In this document: piece after piece, positions 8,659-16,049 of the stretch | Layout of the letters: each line of letters begins with the position of its first letter | How positions within the stretch are numbered: the stretch's first letter is position 1 | From: CAZBNB01 sp964493245 | GTDB taxonomy: Bacteria; Pseudomonadota; Gammaproteobacteria; Legionellales; Legionellaceae | Reading direction: 5' to 3' | NCBI GenBank assembly: GCA_964493245.1 | Contig: CAZBNB010000017.1 | Location: forward strand, 1-60,201 | DNA length: 60,201 bases | Notes under the pieces: model-generated | What the model was told of the DNA's origin: nothing | Database searches by the model: none | What the model saw: only the letters and a program-made list of their open reading frames with translations | Program-made: the position numbers and the translations under genes

Positions 8659-9447
8659 ATGGATATACACGCATTATTTCAAAAAGCTATCCTTGAGAAG
8701 CGCACCCTTTTTATTCCTTACTTAACCTGTGGTGACCCAAGCCTAGCTGATACCGTGCGGTTGGTAAAGCAACTCGACGCATTGGGCGCCGATGTGATTG
8801 AGCTGGGAGTGCCTTTTTCAGATCCTGTTGCAGATGGGCCGACAAATCAAGCATCGGCAATGCGTGCATTACAACAAGGTGTCAGTTTATATGATTGCTG
8901 TGATTTAGTACGGCAATTACGTGAGCAGCAATGCGCCATTCCCATTATCTTATTTACTTATTTTAATCCTTTATTGCGTTTTGGTTTAGAGCGTTTCGCT
9001 GCATTGGCAAAAACGTCAGGGGTTAATGCGGTTTTGGTGGTGGATTTACCGATAGAAGAGGCAGGGGAATTATCTGATTTATTGATCAAATATCAGATAG
9101 GGCGTATCGCCTTGATTTCGCCAACAACCACAACAGCACGTATTCAAGCCAGTCAGGCTTTCGCATCTGAATTTTTATATTATGTGTCACGCACTGGGGT
9201 GACAGGAGAACAAACGGCATTGTCACAGACATTGCCGACCGAGTTAACGCGCCTCAGGCGTGAAACCACATTACCGATTGTGGTTGGGTTTGGCATTTCC
9301 ACGCCAACACAAGCTAAAGCAGCCGCCGCATTAGCCGATGGCGTGGTCGTTGGCAGTGCGTTGGTCAAACAACTGGAAAATCCCAACAAACAAGAAGCCA
9401 TGCAAGGGGTCATTGAACTGGCAACACGCTTGCGCCGCGCTATTTAA
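8659..9447 (+). CDS. trpA: Tryptophan synthase alpha subunit
   Basis: Cleaves indole-3-glycerol phosphate to indole and glyceraldehyde 3-phosphate. The catalytic acids fall at E48 (IELGVPFSDP) and D59 (VADGPTNQ), matching E49 and D60 of the Salmonella enzyme. The FIPYLTCGDP start and GFGISTPTQ phosphate loop are present, and the 262-residue length is normal. There is a 26-base gap after trpB with AAGGAT as ribosome site. It is the last gene of the operon. A 123-bp mobile repeat begins 1 base after the stop codon and may act as the transcript end. trpE, trpG and trpD are not in this window. Confidence 0.96.
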   Translation: MDIHALFQKAILEKRTLFIPYLTCGDPSLADTVRLVKQLDALGADVIELGVPFSDPVADGPTNQASAMRALQQGVSLYDCCDLVRQLREQQCAIPIILFTYFNPLLRFGLERFAALAKTSGVNAVLVVDLPIEEAGELSDLLIKYQIGRIALISPTTTTARIQASQAFASEFLYYVSRTGVTGEQTALSQTLPTELTRLRRETTLPIVVGFGISTPTQAKAAAALADGVVVGSALVKQLENPNKQEAMQGVIELATRLRRAI

Positions 9448-9448
9448 T

Positions 9449-9571
9449 CAGGACTTACGCAAAGCATCGATCGCTTCGTTGGATTGTATTTTTAATTCGG
9501 TCATTTAGTCATCTAAACTCCCTCATTAAAAATACAATCCGCCTCAACCTCGAGGTTTTGCGTAAGTCCTG
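9449..9571. mobile_element. 123-bp MITE, copy 1
   Basis: The ends are CAGGACTTACGCAAA and TTTTGCGTAAGTCCTG, with an internal inverted pair GGATTGTATTTTTAA / TTAAAAATACAATCC. It is flanked on both sides by TTAAT, a 5-bp target duplication that includes the trpA stop codon. It carries no ORF. Confidence 0.9.
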
Positions 9572-9577
9572 TTAATG

Positions 9578-10924
9578 TCAAACCTGCTTACGCAAAACGG
9601 GTGGCATGTAACCCGGAATAACCATGCTGTTTAAGCCCAAATGCTTTTTAAGTTGAAAACTACAATATAAACTGTTTAGCGAGAACGACAATCCGGTTGT
9701 AATGGCTGTACCGTTGATTCCAAAATAATACGTTGCGGGAACTGTCAGGCACACAACAAAAGTCAGTTGCAATAAACATCCTCTGAGTGCCAAGCCTTCT
9801 AAGTTAGCGTAAATTAAAACCATGCCCGAAAACTGATTTAATCCCGTATACCAAAGGCCTAACGTCAAGAAAATCAATGCTGCTTGCCCTCGAAGGTATT
9901 CATGGCCAAAATAATTCAGCAATGTCTGTGAAAAAATGATGATAAGAAGGGCCAAAGCCGTTAAGAGGAAAAATACGATCCGATTGGTATGATTAATTTG
10001 TTTCTGTATCATCACTCGGCCCTCTGGTGTCGTTAAGTGAAAGGACAAGAGCGGTTTCAAATCTTGGTATAAGTTTTTAGGAATTAAGAAAAGCAGCGAA
10101 ATGATACTCAATATAGCAGCGTAACATCCTGCATCTTTGGGATTAGGTGAAAAAATACGGACGATAAATAAATCAAGACTGCAAATCAACATAAATAAAA
10201 TGCTGTTGAGAATAATCTTCGATACAGCAGAAAACCAGGGCAGATGAATCACCGGCGTCACAAAAAACTGCCGAACACCTTGCTTCATCATCCCGAGGAT
10301 ACGTTTATCAAGGAGTTCATAACAAAACAAGGTTAAAATGGCATAAGTTCCTGCCAAAACAAGGGCAATATTAGCATAAGAAAGACTCAGTTTAAGAAAC
10401 CCGATTAAACCAGCAAACAGCAAGAACTGTACCAGATAAATCAGAACACCGCTCATCACCATAGACGAAATAAACAGATCAAGACCCGTCAAGAAACTAC
10501 AGATTAACCTAAATGATGCAGCAAACGGCGCTATCCAAACGACAAAAACTAAAATAGAGTAACTTTCAATACGACGAATTCCCAAGACATGCAAAATCAT
10601 CACGCCCGTAAATAATAGCCAAGCAACGATTCGAATAATCAATATATTGACACTAACGAGTTTTATATTCCAACGAATGTATTCTTCTAAGGTTAAATTT
10701 TGATGATTTAAAAGGTATTTTGATAAATAGCAAACCGCACTCACATCGGTGCCAAATAAAGTAACACACACCAAAAAATCAAGAAATCTCAAAGCAACAC
10801 TGTAATCGGCATAAAGGTAAATATTGAGATGGTGCGCCAAATATCCATTCAATAGATAACAGCAAATAAACCCGATGACCGATAACAAAAACAATAAAAA
10901 CGTATTCTTATTTGATGTACTCAT
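9578..10924 (-). CDS. Polysaccharide flippase-like membrane protein (Wzx/MVF-type)
   Basis: A hydrophobic 448-residue protein with 12-14 predicted membrane helices, no long soluble domain and positively charged loops, resembling Wzx/MATE-like flippases for lipid-linked sugars. The family call rests on topology and general similarity, not on a diagnostic motif. The frame opens at 10978, but ATG 10924 lies 4 bases after the corA stop and is the more natural start. It is apparently co-transcribed with corA, an odd pairing with no obvious functional link. No glycosyltransferase genes are adjacent. MITE copy 1 lies just after its stop codon. Confidence 0.65.
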   Translation of the reverse strand: MSTSNKNTFLLFLLSVIGFICCYLLNGYLAHHLNIYLYADYSVALRFLDFLVCVTLFGTDVSAVCYLSKYLLNHQNLTLEEYIRWNIKLVSVNILIIRIVAWLLFTGVMILHVLGIRRIESYSILVFVVWIAPFAASFRLICSFLTGLDLFISSMVMSGVLIYLVQFLLFAGLIGFLKLSLSYANIALVLAGTYAILTLFCYELLDKRILGMMKQGVRQFFVTPVIHLPWFSAVSKIILNSILFMLICSLDLFIVRIFSPNPKDAGCYAAILSIISLLFLIPKNLYQDLKPLLSFHLTTPEGRVMIQKQINHTNRIVFFLLTALALLIIIFSQTLLNYFGHEYLRGQAALIFLTLGLWYTGLNQFSGMVLIYANLEGLALRGCLLQLTFVVCLTVPATYYFGINGTAITTGLSFSLNSLYCSFQLKKHLGLNSMVIPGYMPPVLRKQV

Positions 10925-10928
10925 ACCA

Positions 10929-11900
10929 CTATAACCATTTTTTATATTTAAAATACTTGTACGGCAACCACGCAGCAAAACCCATGATTCCTAATGCGTA
11001 ATAGTAACCATAATGCCAATCTAACTCCGGGATATGGTGAAAATTCATACCATAGACGCTGGCTATCAACGTAGGTGGAAGAAAAATCACGGCGGCAACA
11101 GAAAAAATCTTAATGATATTGTTCTGTTCGATGTTAACCAAACCCAAGGTACCATCTAATAAAAAATTAATCTTCGTTGATAAAAAATGTGCGTGATCAC
11201 TCAAAGCCGTTATATCTCGGCTGATTGTCGCCAAGCGTGATTGAAATTTTTTATCATGCTGTTCAGCTTGAAATTGATCATCATAAAAAGCAACCAGACG
11301 ATTAAACGTAAGCAGGCTTTCTTGTGATTTGGTATTTAAATTACCCGTAGCTCCGAGTTCTCTCATCAGTAGACGATAGTCTGTTTTGACTGGCGCAACT
11401 TGTTCCTGACGAAAAATCGTTTTGGAATAGTTGTCCAAACGATGGCCAAGCAACTCTAGAATATCCGCTAAACGATCGATGCTGGCGTCAAGTAGTTCTG
11501 TAAACAGGGTAGTAGCGCGACGATGCAGTAGATCTGCTTTTTGTACTCGGGTTGAAAACAGTTTAAACGACATGGGCTCAATATACCGAATGGTGATGAG
11601 CTGAGTGGCAGTCATGATGAATGTCACAGGATCCAATTGAGGGCTATCTGACTCGGATTGAGCAACCATGGTCGCTGTCATAAAAAGGTTGTCATGCTCG
11701 ACATACAGCCGGCTAGAAAGTTCAATCTCAACCATTTCAGCGCGTGTCGGAATGCTAAATCCCAAATGTGCCTCCACCAATGTGGCTTCTTCTTTGGTTG
11801 GAAAAAGCAAATCAATCCAAACAGCAGCCGCAAGCCGCTCCTGATTGTCGACATTGATGATTTCAGTCTGAGGTTTATCTGCACATAAACACGTTAGCAT
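10929..11900 (-). CDS. corA: CorA-family divalent metal ion transporter
   Basis: A 323-residue protein with a large cytosolic N-terminal domain and two C-terminal membrane helices. The signature YGMN lies between them, followed by the periplasmic loop PELDWHYGYYYALG. GMN forms the selectivity filter of CorA Mg2+ channels. The C-terminus is short and basic (KYFKYKKWL). Members usually act as inner-membrane pentamers for Mg2+, some for Co2+, Ni2+ or Zn2+. The downstream flippase-like gene starts 4 bases after the stop. Confidence 0.92.
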   Translation of the reverse strand: MLTCLCADKPQTEIINVDNQERLAAAVWIDLLFPTKEEATLVEAHLGFSIPTRAEMVEIELSSRLYVEHDNLFMTATMVAQSESDSPQLDPVTFIMTATQLITIRYIEPMSFKLFSTRVQKADLLHRRATTLFTELLDASIDRLADILELLGHRLDNYSKTIFRQEQVAPVKTDYRLLMRELGATGNLNTKSQESLLTFNRLVAFYDDQFQAEQHDKKFQSRLATISRDITALSDHAHFLSTKINFLLDGTLGLVNIEQNNIIKIFSVAAVIFLPPTLIASVYGMNFHHIPELDWHYGYYYALGIMGFAAWLPYKYFKYKKWL

Positions 11901-11937
11901 AGGCTACGATTTTTGCGTTACGGTATTCATACCATAG

Positions 11938-12202
11938 CAGGACTTACACAAAACATCGATCTCTTCGTTGGATTTTATTTTTAATTCGATCACTTAGGGC
12001 GTGTCATCAATTAGTTTTTCGAGGCGAAAATTGAGATAATTTAGCGCAAATTTTAGTTTGAATGAGGCGAATAGCGAGCCCTATTTAACGAATTCGAACT
12101 AAAATTTGCGCAAATTAGCTCGGTTTTAGGTCGAAAATACTAATTGATGACACGCCCTAGAGTCGGTTGACAATTGGGGAGCGAGGTTTTGCGTAAATCC
12201 TG
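11938..12202. mobile_element. 123-bp MITE, copy 2, interrupted by another element
   Basis: The two halves are 11938-11996 and 12160-12202. The left half has CAGGACTTACACAAAAC and GGATTTTATTTTTAATTCG. The right half ends GAGGTTTTGCGTAAATCCTG. The outer flanks are CATAG on both sides (5-bp duplication). The middle is replaced by the element at 11997-12157, so the right half has lost its internal arm or diverged. Confidence 0.85.
11997..12157. mobile_element. Nested 161-bp palindromic element with TA target duplication
   Basis: The terminal inverted repeat GGGCGTGTCATCAATTAGT is perfect at both ends and is flanked by TA on each side (11995-11996, 12158-12159). A second inner inverted pair, GCGCAAATTTTAGTT / AACTAAAATTTGCGC, makes the whole element a hairpin. 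TA duplication suggests mobilisation by a Tc1/mariner-like (IS630-type) or similar transposase, which is an inference. No coding capacity. Confidence 0.85.
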
Positions 12203-12310
12203 CATAGCAATTTTTTTAATTTTCACCAGACATTTTATGCTCATGAAAGGCATTGTTTGATCATGAAGATCAATGTAGAATCAGATTTTTATAAAATCAA
12301 GGAACATATC

Positions 12311-12838
12311 ATGTATCGTATTTTAACAAAATCATGTCTAACCGCATCTATTTTTCTCGGTATGCAAGCTGCACACGCCGATCACCTGTTGCAATGTCCT
12401 GCTGCCAATGAGTTAAGTGCTTACCATGTTGAGCTCTCTTTGCCTTTTGCTTACAGCGCACAAGAAAAAGCCGTAAAATTTGTTTCCGTTGCGTTTGATA
12501 AAAATGGAAAAGAATTGGCTGATAAAGGTGTCATATTATATCCTGTGCCAGCATCTTTTACGGATAACCCCGCGACTAAAACGCAAGAGATCCTGAGCCA
12601 ATTAACATTAGAAACACCCACACCAGTAACCTATCAGTTAGATGAAAACACCTATTTACCAATGTGTGTTTATGCGTTACCAGGCAAGAGCCACTTCACT
12701 GCGTTTTTGTTTGCAAATGATTTTGAAGACAACAATGTCAATGATGCCGGTATGAAAGCCAACGCCTCAAAAAAACCCAAAAACAGACACGAACAAGCCA
12801 TGCAACTCATCAAAAATATGGGGCCAACAGCGTCTTAG
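12311..12838 (+). CDS. Secreted protein of unknown function
   Basis: ATG 12311 follows AAGGA by 8 bases and is preferred to the upstream in-frame ATG at 12257. The protein is 175 residues with a clear signal peptide (MYRILTKSCLTASIFLGMQAAHA) cleaved after about residue 23. The mature part is mixed beta-like, with two cysteines (LLQCPA and MCVYA) that could form a disulfide. The C-terminus is polar and basic (NASKKPKNRHEQ). I recognise no family. A perfect 12-bp stem-loop follows the stop by 11 bases. MITE copies lie on both sides. Confidence 0.7.
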   Translation: MYRILTKSCLTASIFLGMQAAHADHLLQCPAANELSAYHVELSLPFAYSAQEKAVKFVSVAFDKNGKELADKGVILYPVPASFTDNPATKTQEILSQLTLETPTPVTYQLDENTYLPMCVYALPGKSHFTAFLFANDFEDNNVNDAGMKANASKKPKNRHEQAMQLIKNMGPTAS

Positions 12839-12849
12839 TAACTGCCCTA

Positions 12850-12882
12850 TTTCGCAGTAACAGAACCGAGGTTACTGCGAAA
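12850..12882 (+). terminator. Stem-loop after the secreted-protein gene
   Basis: TTTCGCAGTAAC (12850-12861) is the exact complement of GTTACTGCGAAA (12871-12882), with a 9-base loop. No U-tract follows on the plus strand, so termination is uncertain. It may instead protect the mRNA end. Confidence 0.45.
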
Positions 12883-12926
12883 CACCAAAAAATCAAGGCT
12901 ATGTGCTACACTCAAAGTAATAGAGA

Positions 12927-13050
12927 CAGGACTTACGCAAAACGTCGATCTCTGTCGTTCGATTGTATGTTTAATTTGGTCATTTAGTTATCTAAACACC
13001 CGCATTAATCATACAATCCGTCTCGACCTCGATGTTTTTCGTAAGTCCTG
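12927..13050. mobile_element. 123-bp MITE, copy 3
   Basis: Ends CAGGACTTACGCAAAAC and TTTTTCGTAAGTCCTG. Both flanks read AGAGA (5-bp duplication). It is the most diverged copy in its middle (TGTATGTTTAATTTGG). It lies 20 bases before the RraA-like gene and may carry or separate that gene's promoter. Confidence 0.88.
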
Positions 13051-13070
13051 AGAGATAAAGGAGTATTGTT

Positions 13071-13694
13071 GTGAGCCATAGTCTTTCTTGGACACCAGAG
13101 CTTTGTCATTTATCGACAGGAAATGTCGCTGATGCGGCAATCGGTCTTGTTCGCGTTATGGATTATGGTATTCAGGCACTCAGTCCAACCATGAAAATGT
13201 TTGGGCCCGCGTATCCTGTCGAATGCAGTGGTGGTAATAATCTTGCTATTATACAAGCGGTCAGTATGGCGCCGGCAGGCTGTGTTTTGGTGGTTAACGT
13301 GCATGGGCATATGGATGCAGGACATTTTGGTGATTTGCTTGCAAACGCCTCCCAAGTTCGCTGCGTTGCCGGCGTGGTGATTGACGGCGCTTGTCGCGAC
13401 GTAGATGAGATTCTTAAGCTCAATTTCCCGGTATTTGCACGAGGATCTAATCCCCATGGGGCCTTAAAGCTCAAAAATGGTAAAATCAATCAACCCACAC
13501 AATGTGGCGGCGTGAAAGTTGAGCCAGGTGATTTGGTTTTTGCCGACGCCTCCGGTGTCATTGTTTTCGCAGAAAACGATGCCGATGTCATCCTTGAAAA
13601 AGCAAAAGCAATCGCAATTAGAGAAATCGACATTATCAAACGATTGAAGCAAGGCAAATCGATTATGGATATTCTTAATTTAGATAAGATTTAG
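13071..13694 (+). CDS. RraA-like / HMG aldolase-fold protein
   Basis: GTG start with AAAGGAG 7 bases upstream; 207 residues. The family core is visible: STGNVADA near the N-terminus, then GDLLANASQVRCVAGVVIDGACRDVDEI, which carries the conserved G...DG..RD of RraA-like proteins. The family includes the RNase E inhibitor RraA and 4-hydroxy-4-methyl-2-oxoglutarate/oxaloacetate aldolases, and the annotation 'demethylmenaquinone methyltransferase' for it is historical. The Arg-Asp pair is compatible with the metal-dependent aldolase activity. At 207 residues it is longer than the ~160-residue RraA, so aldolase-type is more likely. It is a single gene bounded by a MITE and a convergent gene. Confidence 0.75.
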   Translation: MSHSLSWTPELCHLSTGNVADAAIGLVRVMDYGIQALSPTMKMFGPAYPVECSGGNNLAIIQAVSMAPAGCVLVVNVHGHMDAGHFGDLLANASQVRCVAGVVIDGACRDVDEILKLNFPVFARGSNPHGALKLKNGKINQPTQCGGVKVEPGDLVFADASGVIVFAENDADVILEKAKAIAIREIDIIKRLKQGKSIMDILNLDKI

Positions 13695-13710
13695 ATAACT
13701 GCTTGCTTCG

Positions 13711-14658
13711 TTAAGAAAATGATTTGACTCGACATTGTTTTTTGTCTTCCTCTTCGCTTTCGTTTTCCAAAACCCTTTTTAACGATTTTTTATCAGTCCA
13801 GCTATAACCTAGAAAATCCCCTGTTTTTTTGTTATGACAATCACGAACCCCTGTACAAGCGGCCCAAGTAATTGAACGTTTTTTGTCACCAAATTTTCTC
13901 AAAATGTCGAATAATGAAAAATATTTTTTCCCCAAAGCGAGAGAGTGCGAGTCAAGTAAGACTCTGCCTGTTAATGGCTCAATAACACGTGGCTTCGGGA
14001 GTGATGAGCTATCAGCAAGGCGAAAGTTAGGTACCGATTTATTTCTTGATTTGCTAAACATTGTTGGATAGGTGTCTATTTTTGACAAAGACACCACTTG
14101 TTTTTTTTGATCAACGACAACCAGCTCGTCCAGATCCAACTGATCATTTTCCAAACCAGTACCCAAACCCTCTTGTAAGCTTGCTCCAAGCCCTGAAACA
14201 ACCATAACCGTCGCATCAAATAACATCATATTAATGAAGCCGTCATCAACATGATAACCACCATGACCAGAACACACCAAATTAGGTCGAATTAAGCCTT
14301 GAGCGATATCAGATAACAATTGTCTTAGATAATCTGTTTTTTCAAGCACCTCTTTCAAAACAACCAAATCATTTTTTACAGACTCCTGAACAACACAAGA
14401 TGCATAGGCCGTATTTAAAATTCGATAACTTTGCAGGATTTGCCAGTTTAAGGTTTGCTCATATTGCTGACGATCTTTAGGTGAAAAAACGATCATATCT
14501 GCTGATTTATTAAAATAATAGCGCGCACTAAGATCTTGAGATAAACGGATATGCTGTCCAACTTGAGGCTCAGTATAGTCATATTCCGTCGATGGCAATG
14601 TATTTAGATGCCGATTAAATATTGCCTGTAATTGAAATGGAAAATCATTTATTTTCAT
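13711..14658 (-). CDS. Uncharacterised protein
   Basis: The frame opens at a TTG (14706), but a promoter -10 lies inside the first codons, so ATG 14658 (315 residues) is the likely start. No signal peptide or membrane segment. The N-terminal half is helical. The middle contains LVCSGHGGYHVDDGFINMMLFDATVMVV, with a hydrophobic patch and two histidines. The C-terminus is very polar and charged (NESEEEDKKQCRVKS). No family is recognised. It is convergent with the RraA-like gene, with only 16 bases between stops. An effector role is possible given the organism type, but there is no direct evidence. Confidence 0.6.
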   Translation of the reverse strand: MKINDFPFQLQAIFNRHLNTLPSTEYDYTEPQVGQHIRLSQDLSARYYFNKSADMIVFSPKDRQQYEQTLNWQILQSYRILNTAYASCVVQESVKNDLVVLKEVLEKTDYLRQLLSDIAQGLIRPNLVCSGHGGYHVDDGFINMMLFDATVMVVSGLGASLQEGLGTGLENDQLDLDELVVVDQKKQVVSLSKIDTYPTMFSKSRNKSVPNFRLADSSSLPKPRVIEPLTGRVLLDSHSLALGKKYFSLFDILRKFGDKKRSITWAACTGVRDCHNKKTGDFLGYSWTDKKSLKRVLENESEEEDKKQCRVKSFS

Positions 14659-14688
14659 TGCGTGGTGAGCACGAGCACAAGTAAAATT

Positions 14689-14717
14689 ATTATACACAAA
14701 AAACAATATATGGGCAA
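14689..14717 (-). promoter_or_regulatory. Probable sigma-70 promoter of the 13711-14658 gene
   Basis: On the minus strand TTGCCC (14717-14712), a 17-base spacer, and a perfect TATAAT (14694-14689). Transcription would begin about 14682, leaving a leader of some 24 bases before ATG 14658. Confidence 0.6.
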
Positions 14718-14785
14718 TCTGTTTCTTGTAATTTTTCCCGTCATCATGAGAGCACTGTAATTATCTTATTTTTTTATCAGATTAC

Positions 14786-15115
14786 TTATACATGCGCTAC
14801 AAGCTGCTCCTGACGTATCACTCTTAACAGTTTACGCAACATTCTAGGGTTGAAAACAAAAAAATTGAGAAGCCATAAAACACTTAAGCGGGTGCGTTGC
14901 ACCCAGCGTCTATTTTTCCAAACAGGCTGGTCTAACTGGTAGTTCAAATACGTTAAACCAGCCGTGATTGAAAAAGCGCCTAACCACAGAGGCTGGCGAT
15001 ACTCTCGATACCAAATCGACAAGCGATGAGCATGTTTTGCGACCCGCCGCTGTTGTGTGACGAATTGGTGATCAAGATTCTCTAGCTGACTGATCAGTCG
15101 TTTGCGTTGATTCAT
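14786..15115 (-). CDS. Small basic membrane-associated protein, third gene of the yqjD-yqjE-type operon
   Basis: 109 residues, strongly basic, with a weakly hydrophobic middle (PLWLGAFSITAGLTYLNY, then LSVLWLLNFFVFNP). It occupies the place of yqjK in the enterobacterial yqjCDEK cluster, but sequence similarity to YqjK is not convincing. The start overlaps the end of the yqjE-like gene by 44 bases, so translation is probably coupled. Function unknown. Confidence 0.65.
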   Translation of the reverse strand: MNQRKRLISQLENLDHQFVTQQRRVAKHAHRLSIWYREYRQPLWLGAFSITAGLTYLNYQLDQPVWKNRRWVQRTRLSVLWLLNFFVFNPRMLRKLLRVIRQEQLVAHV

Positions 15116-15476
15116 TGGTGTTTGCTTCCAATGTTGTAATCCATTTAAAATACTGCCGAGTCTTTTGAAAGCTCATATTGCGTAGATGGTACCTTACCCA
15201 ATACTGTAACGCGAAGAGCATCAAGCAGTTCAGTACAAACAAACTACAAAATACCCACAATAAACGATGTTGCATCTCCCAAATCAGACAACCCAATATG
15301 CCCATCAGCATCGCCCATAATGTCAATAGAACAACACTGAAAACCGCGCTGGTTATCAAAAATGGCGCCACACTGAGTTGTGTTAATTTGGCTTCCAGTG
15401 CAGTCATCGATAACAGTGTCTTGATGCTTGCAAATTTATTGCCAATCAGCCCTTCAAGCTCGACCCAAACGCTCAT
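15072..15476 (-). CDS. YqjE-like (phage holin superfamily 6) membrane protein
   Basis: 134 residues with two long hydrophobic helices (about 38-64 and 70-92) and polar ends. Topology, size and position directly after a DUF883/YqjD gene match YqjE. The start codon overlaps the upstream stop (TAATG). In E. coli YqjD and ElaB anchor stationary-phase ribosomes to the membrane. The role of YqjE is unknown. Confidence 0.72.
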   Translation of the reverse strand: MSVWVELEGLIGNKFASIKTLLSMTALEAKLTQLSVAPFLITSAVFSVVLLTLWAMLMGILGCLIWEMQHRLLWVFCSLFVLNCLMLFALQYWVRYHLRNMSFQKTRQYFKWITTLEANTNESTQTTDQSARES

Positions 15477-15805
15477 TACTTTTTCAACAAAGAAGCAAAT
15501 AAAAATCCAATGCCGCCAGCGATCAACACCGCTTTCAATGGATTTTTCTTAATTCGTGTCACCATTTGATCAGCATATTGCTCTAATTCATGCTCAGTGG
15601 TGTTTAAGCGCTGTAAACCATCTTCATACCATTCATTGGCCATTTTTTTACCTTCGACCCATAAATCACCCACCGCATCACTCATCGCCTCTTTTGCTTC
15701 ATGCATATGTGCCTTGGCCTGATTTAAATCTGCCCGAGTATGAGGCGCAGATTGCGCATGTTTGCCATTTAATGCGGGTTTTGTTTTACGAAGTGTTTCC
15801 ATCAT
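15476..15805 (-). CDS. DUF883-family protein (YqjD/ElaB-like)
   Basis: 109 residues from ATG 15805, which has AAGGAG 6 bases upstream (the open frame extends to 15841). A long amphipathic helix rich in Ala, Glu and Lys (about 25-80) is followed by a C-terminal tail anchor (NPLKAVLIAGGIGFLFASLLKK), the standard layout of DUF883. Family members bind ribosomes via the N-terminus and sit in the inner membrane. First gene of a three-gene operon. MITE copy 4 lies 47 bases upstream. Confidence 0.82.
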   Translation of the reverse strand: MMETLRKTKPALNGKHAQSAPHTRADLNQAKAHMHEAKEAMSDAVGDLWVEGKKMANEWYEDGLQRLNTTEHELEQYADQMVTRIKKNPLKAVLIAGGIGFLFASLLKK

Positions 15806-15851
15806 GCAGCTCCTTCTGATATAAATGGTTAATAGCATCACTTTTTACTTA

Positions 15852-15974
15852 CAGGCCTTATGCAAAACAACGAGCGCTTCGTTGGATTGTATTTTTAATT
15901 CGGTCATTTAGTCATCTAAACGCCCTCATTAAAAATACAATCCGCATCGACCGCAAGGTTTTTCGTAAATCCTG
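15852..15974. mobile_element. 123-bp MITE, copy 4
   Basis: Ends CAGGCCTTATGCAAAAC and TTTTTCGTAAATCCTG, with internal arms GGATTGTATTTTTAA / TTAAAAATACAATCC intact. Flanked by ACTTA on both sides. It lies between the divergent yqjD-like operon and the NRPS gene, so it may shape both promoters. Confidence 0.9.
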
Positions 15975-16049
15975 ACTTACTGACATTTACATTTAAGCAT
16001 AATAGATATTTGCAATTTTTTAAAGCAACCTACATTTTTCTGGAAGACA

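Noticed and set aside
13071..13694. Naming the gene rraA (RNase E inhibitor)
   Set aside because: At 207 residues with the DG..RD site, it fits the broader aldolase-like family as well as or better than RraA itself.
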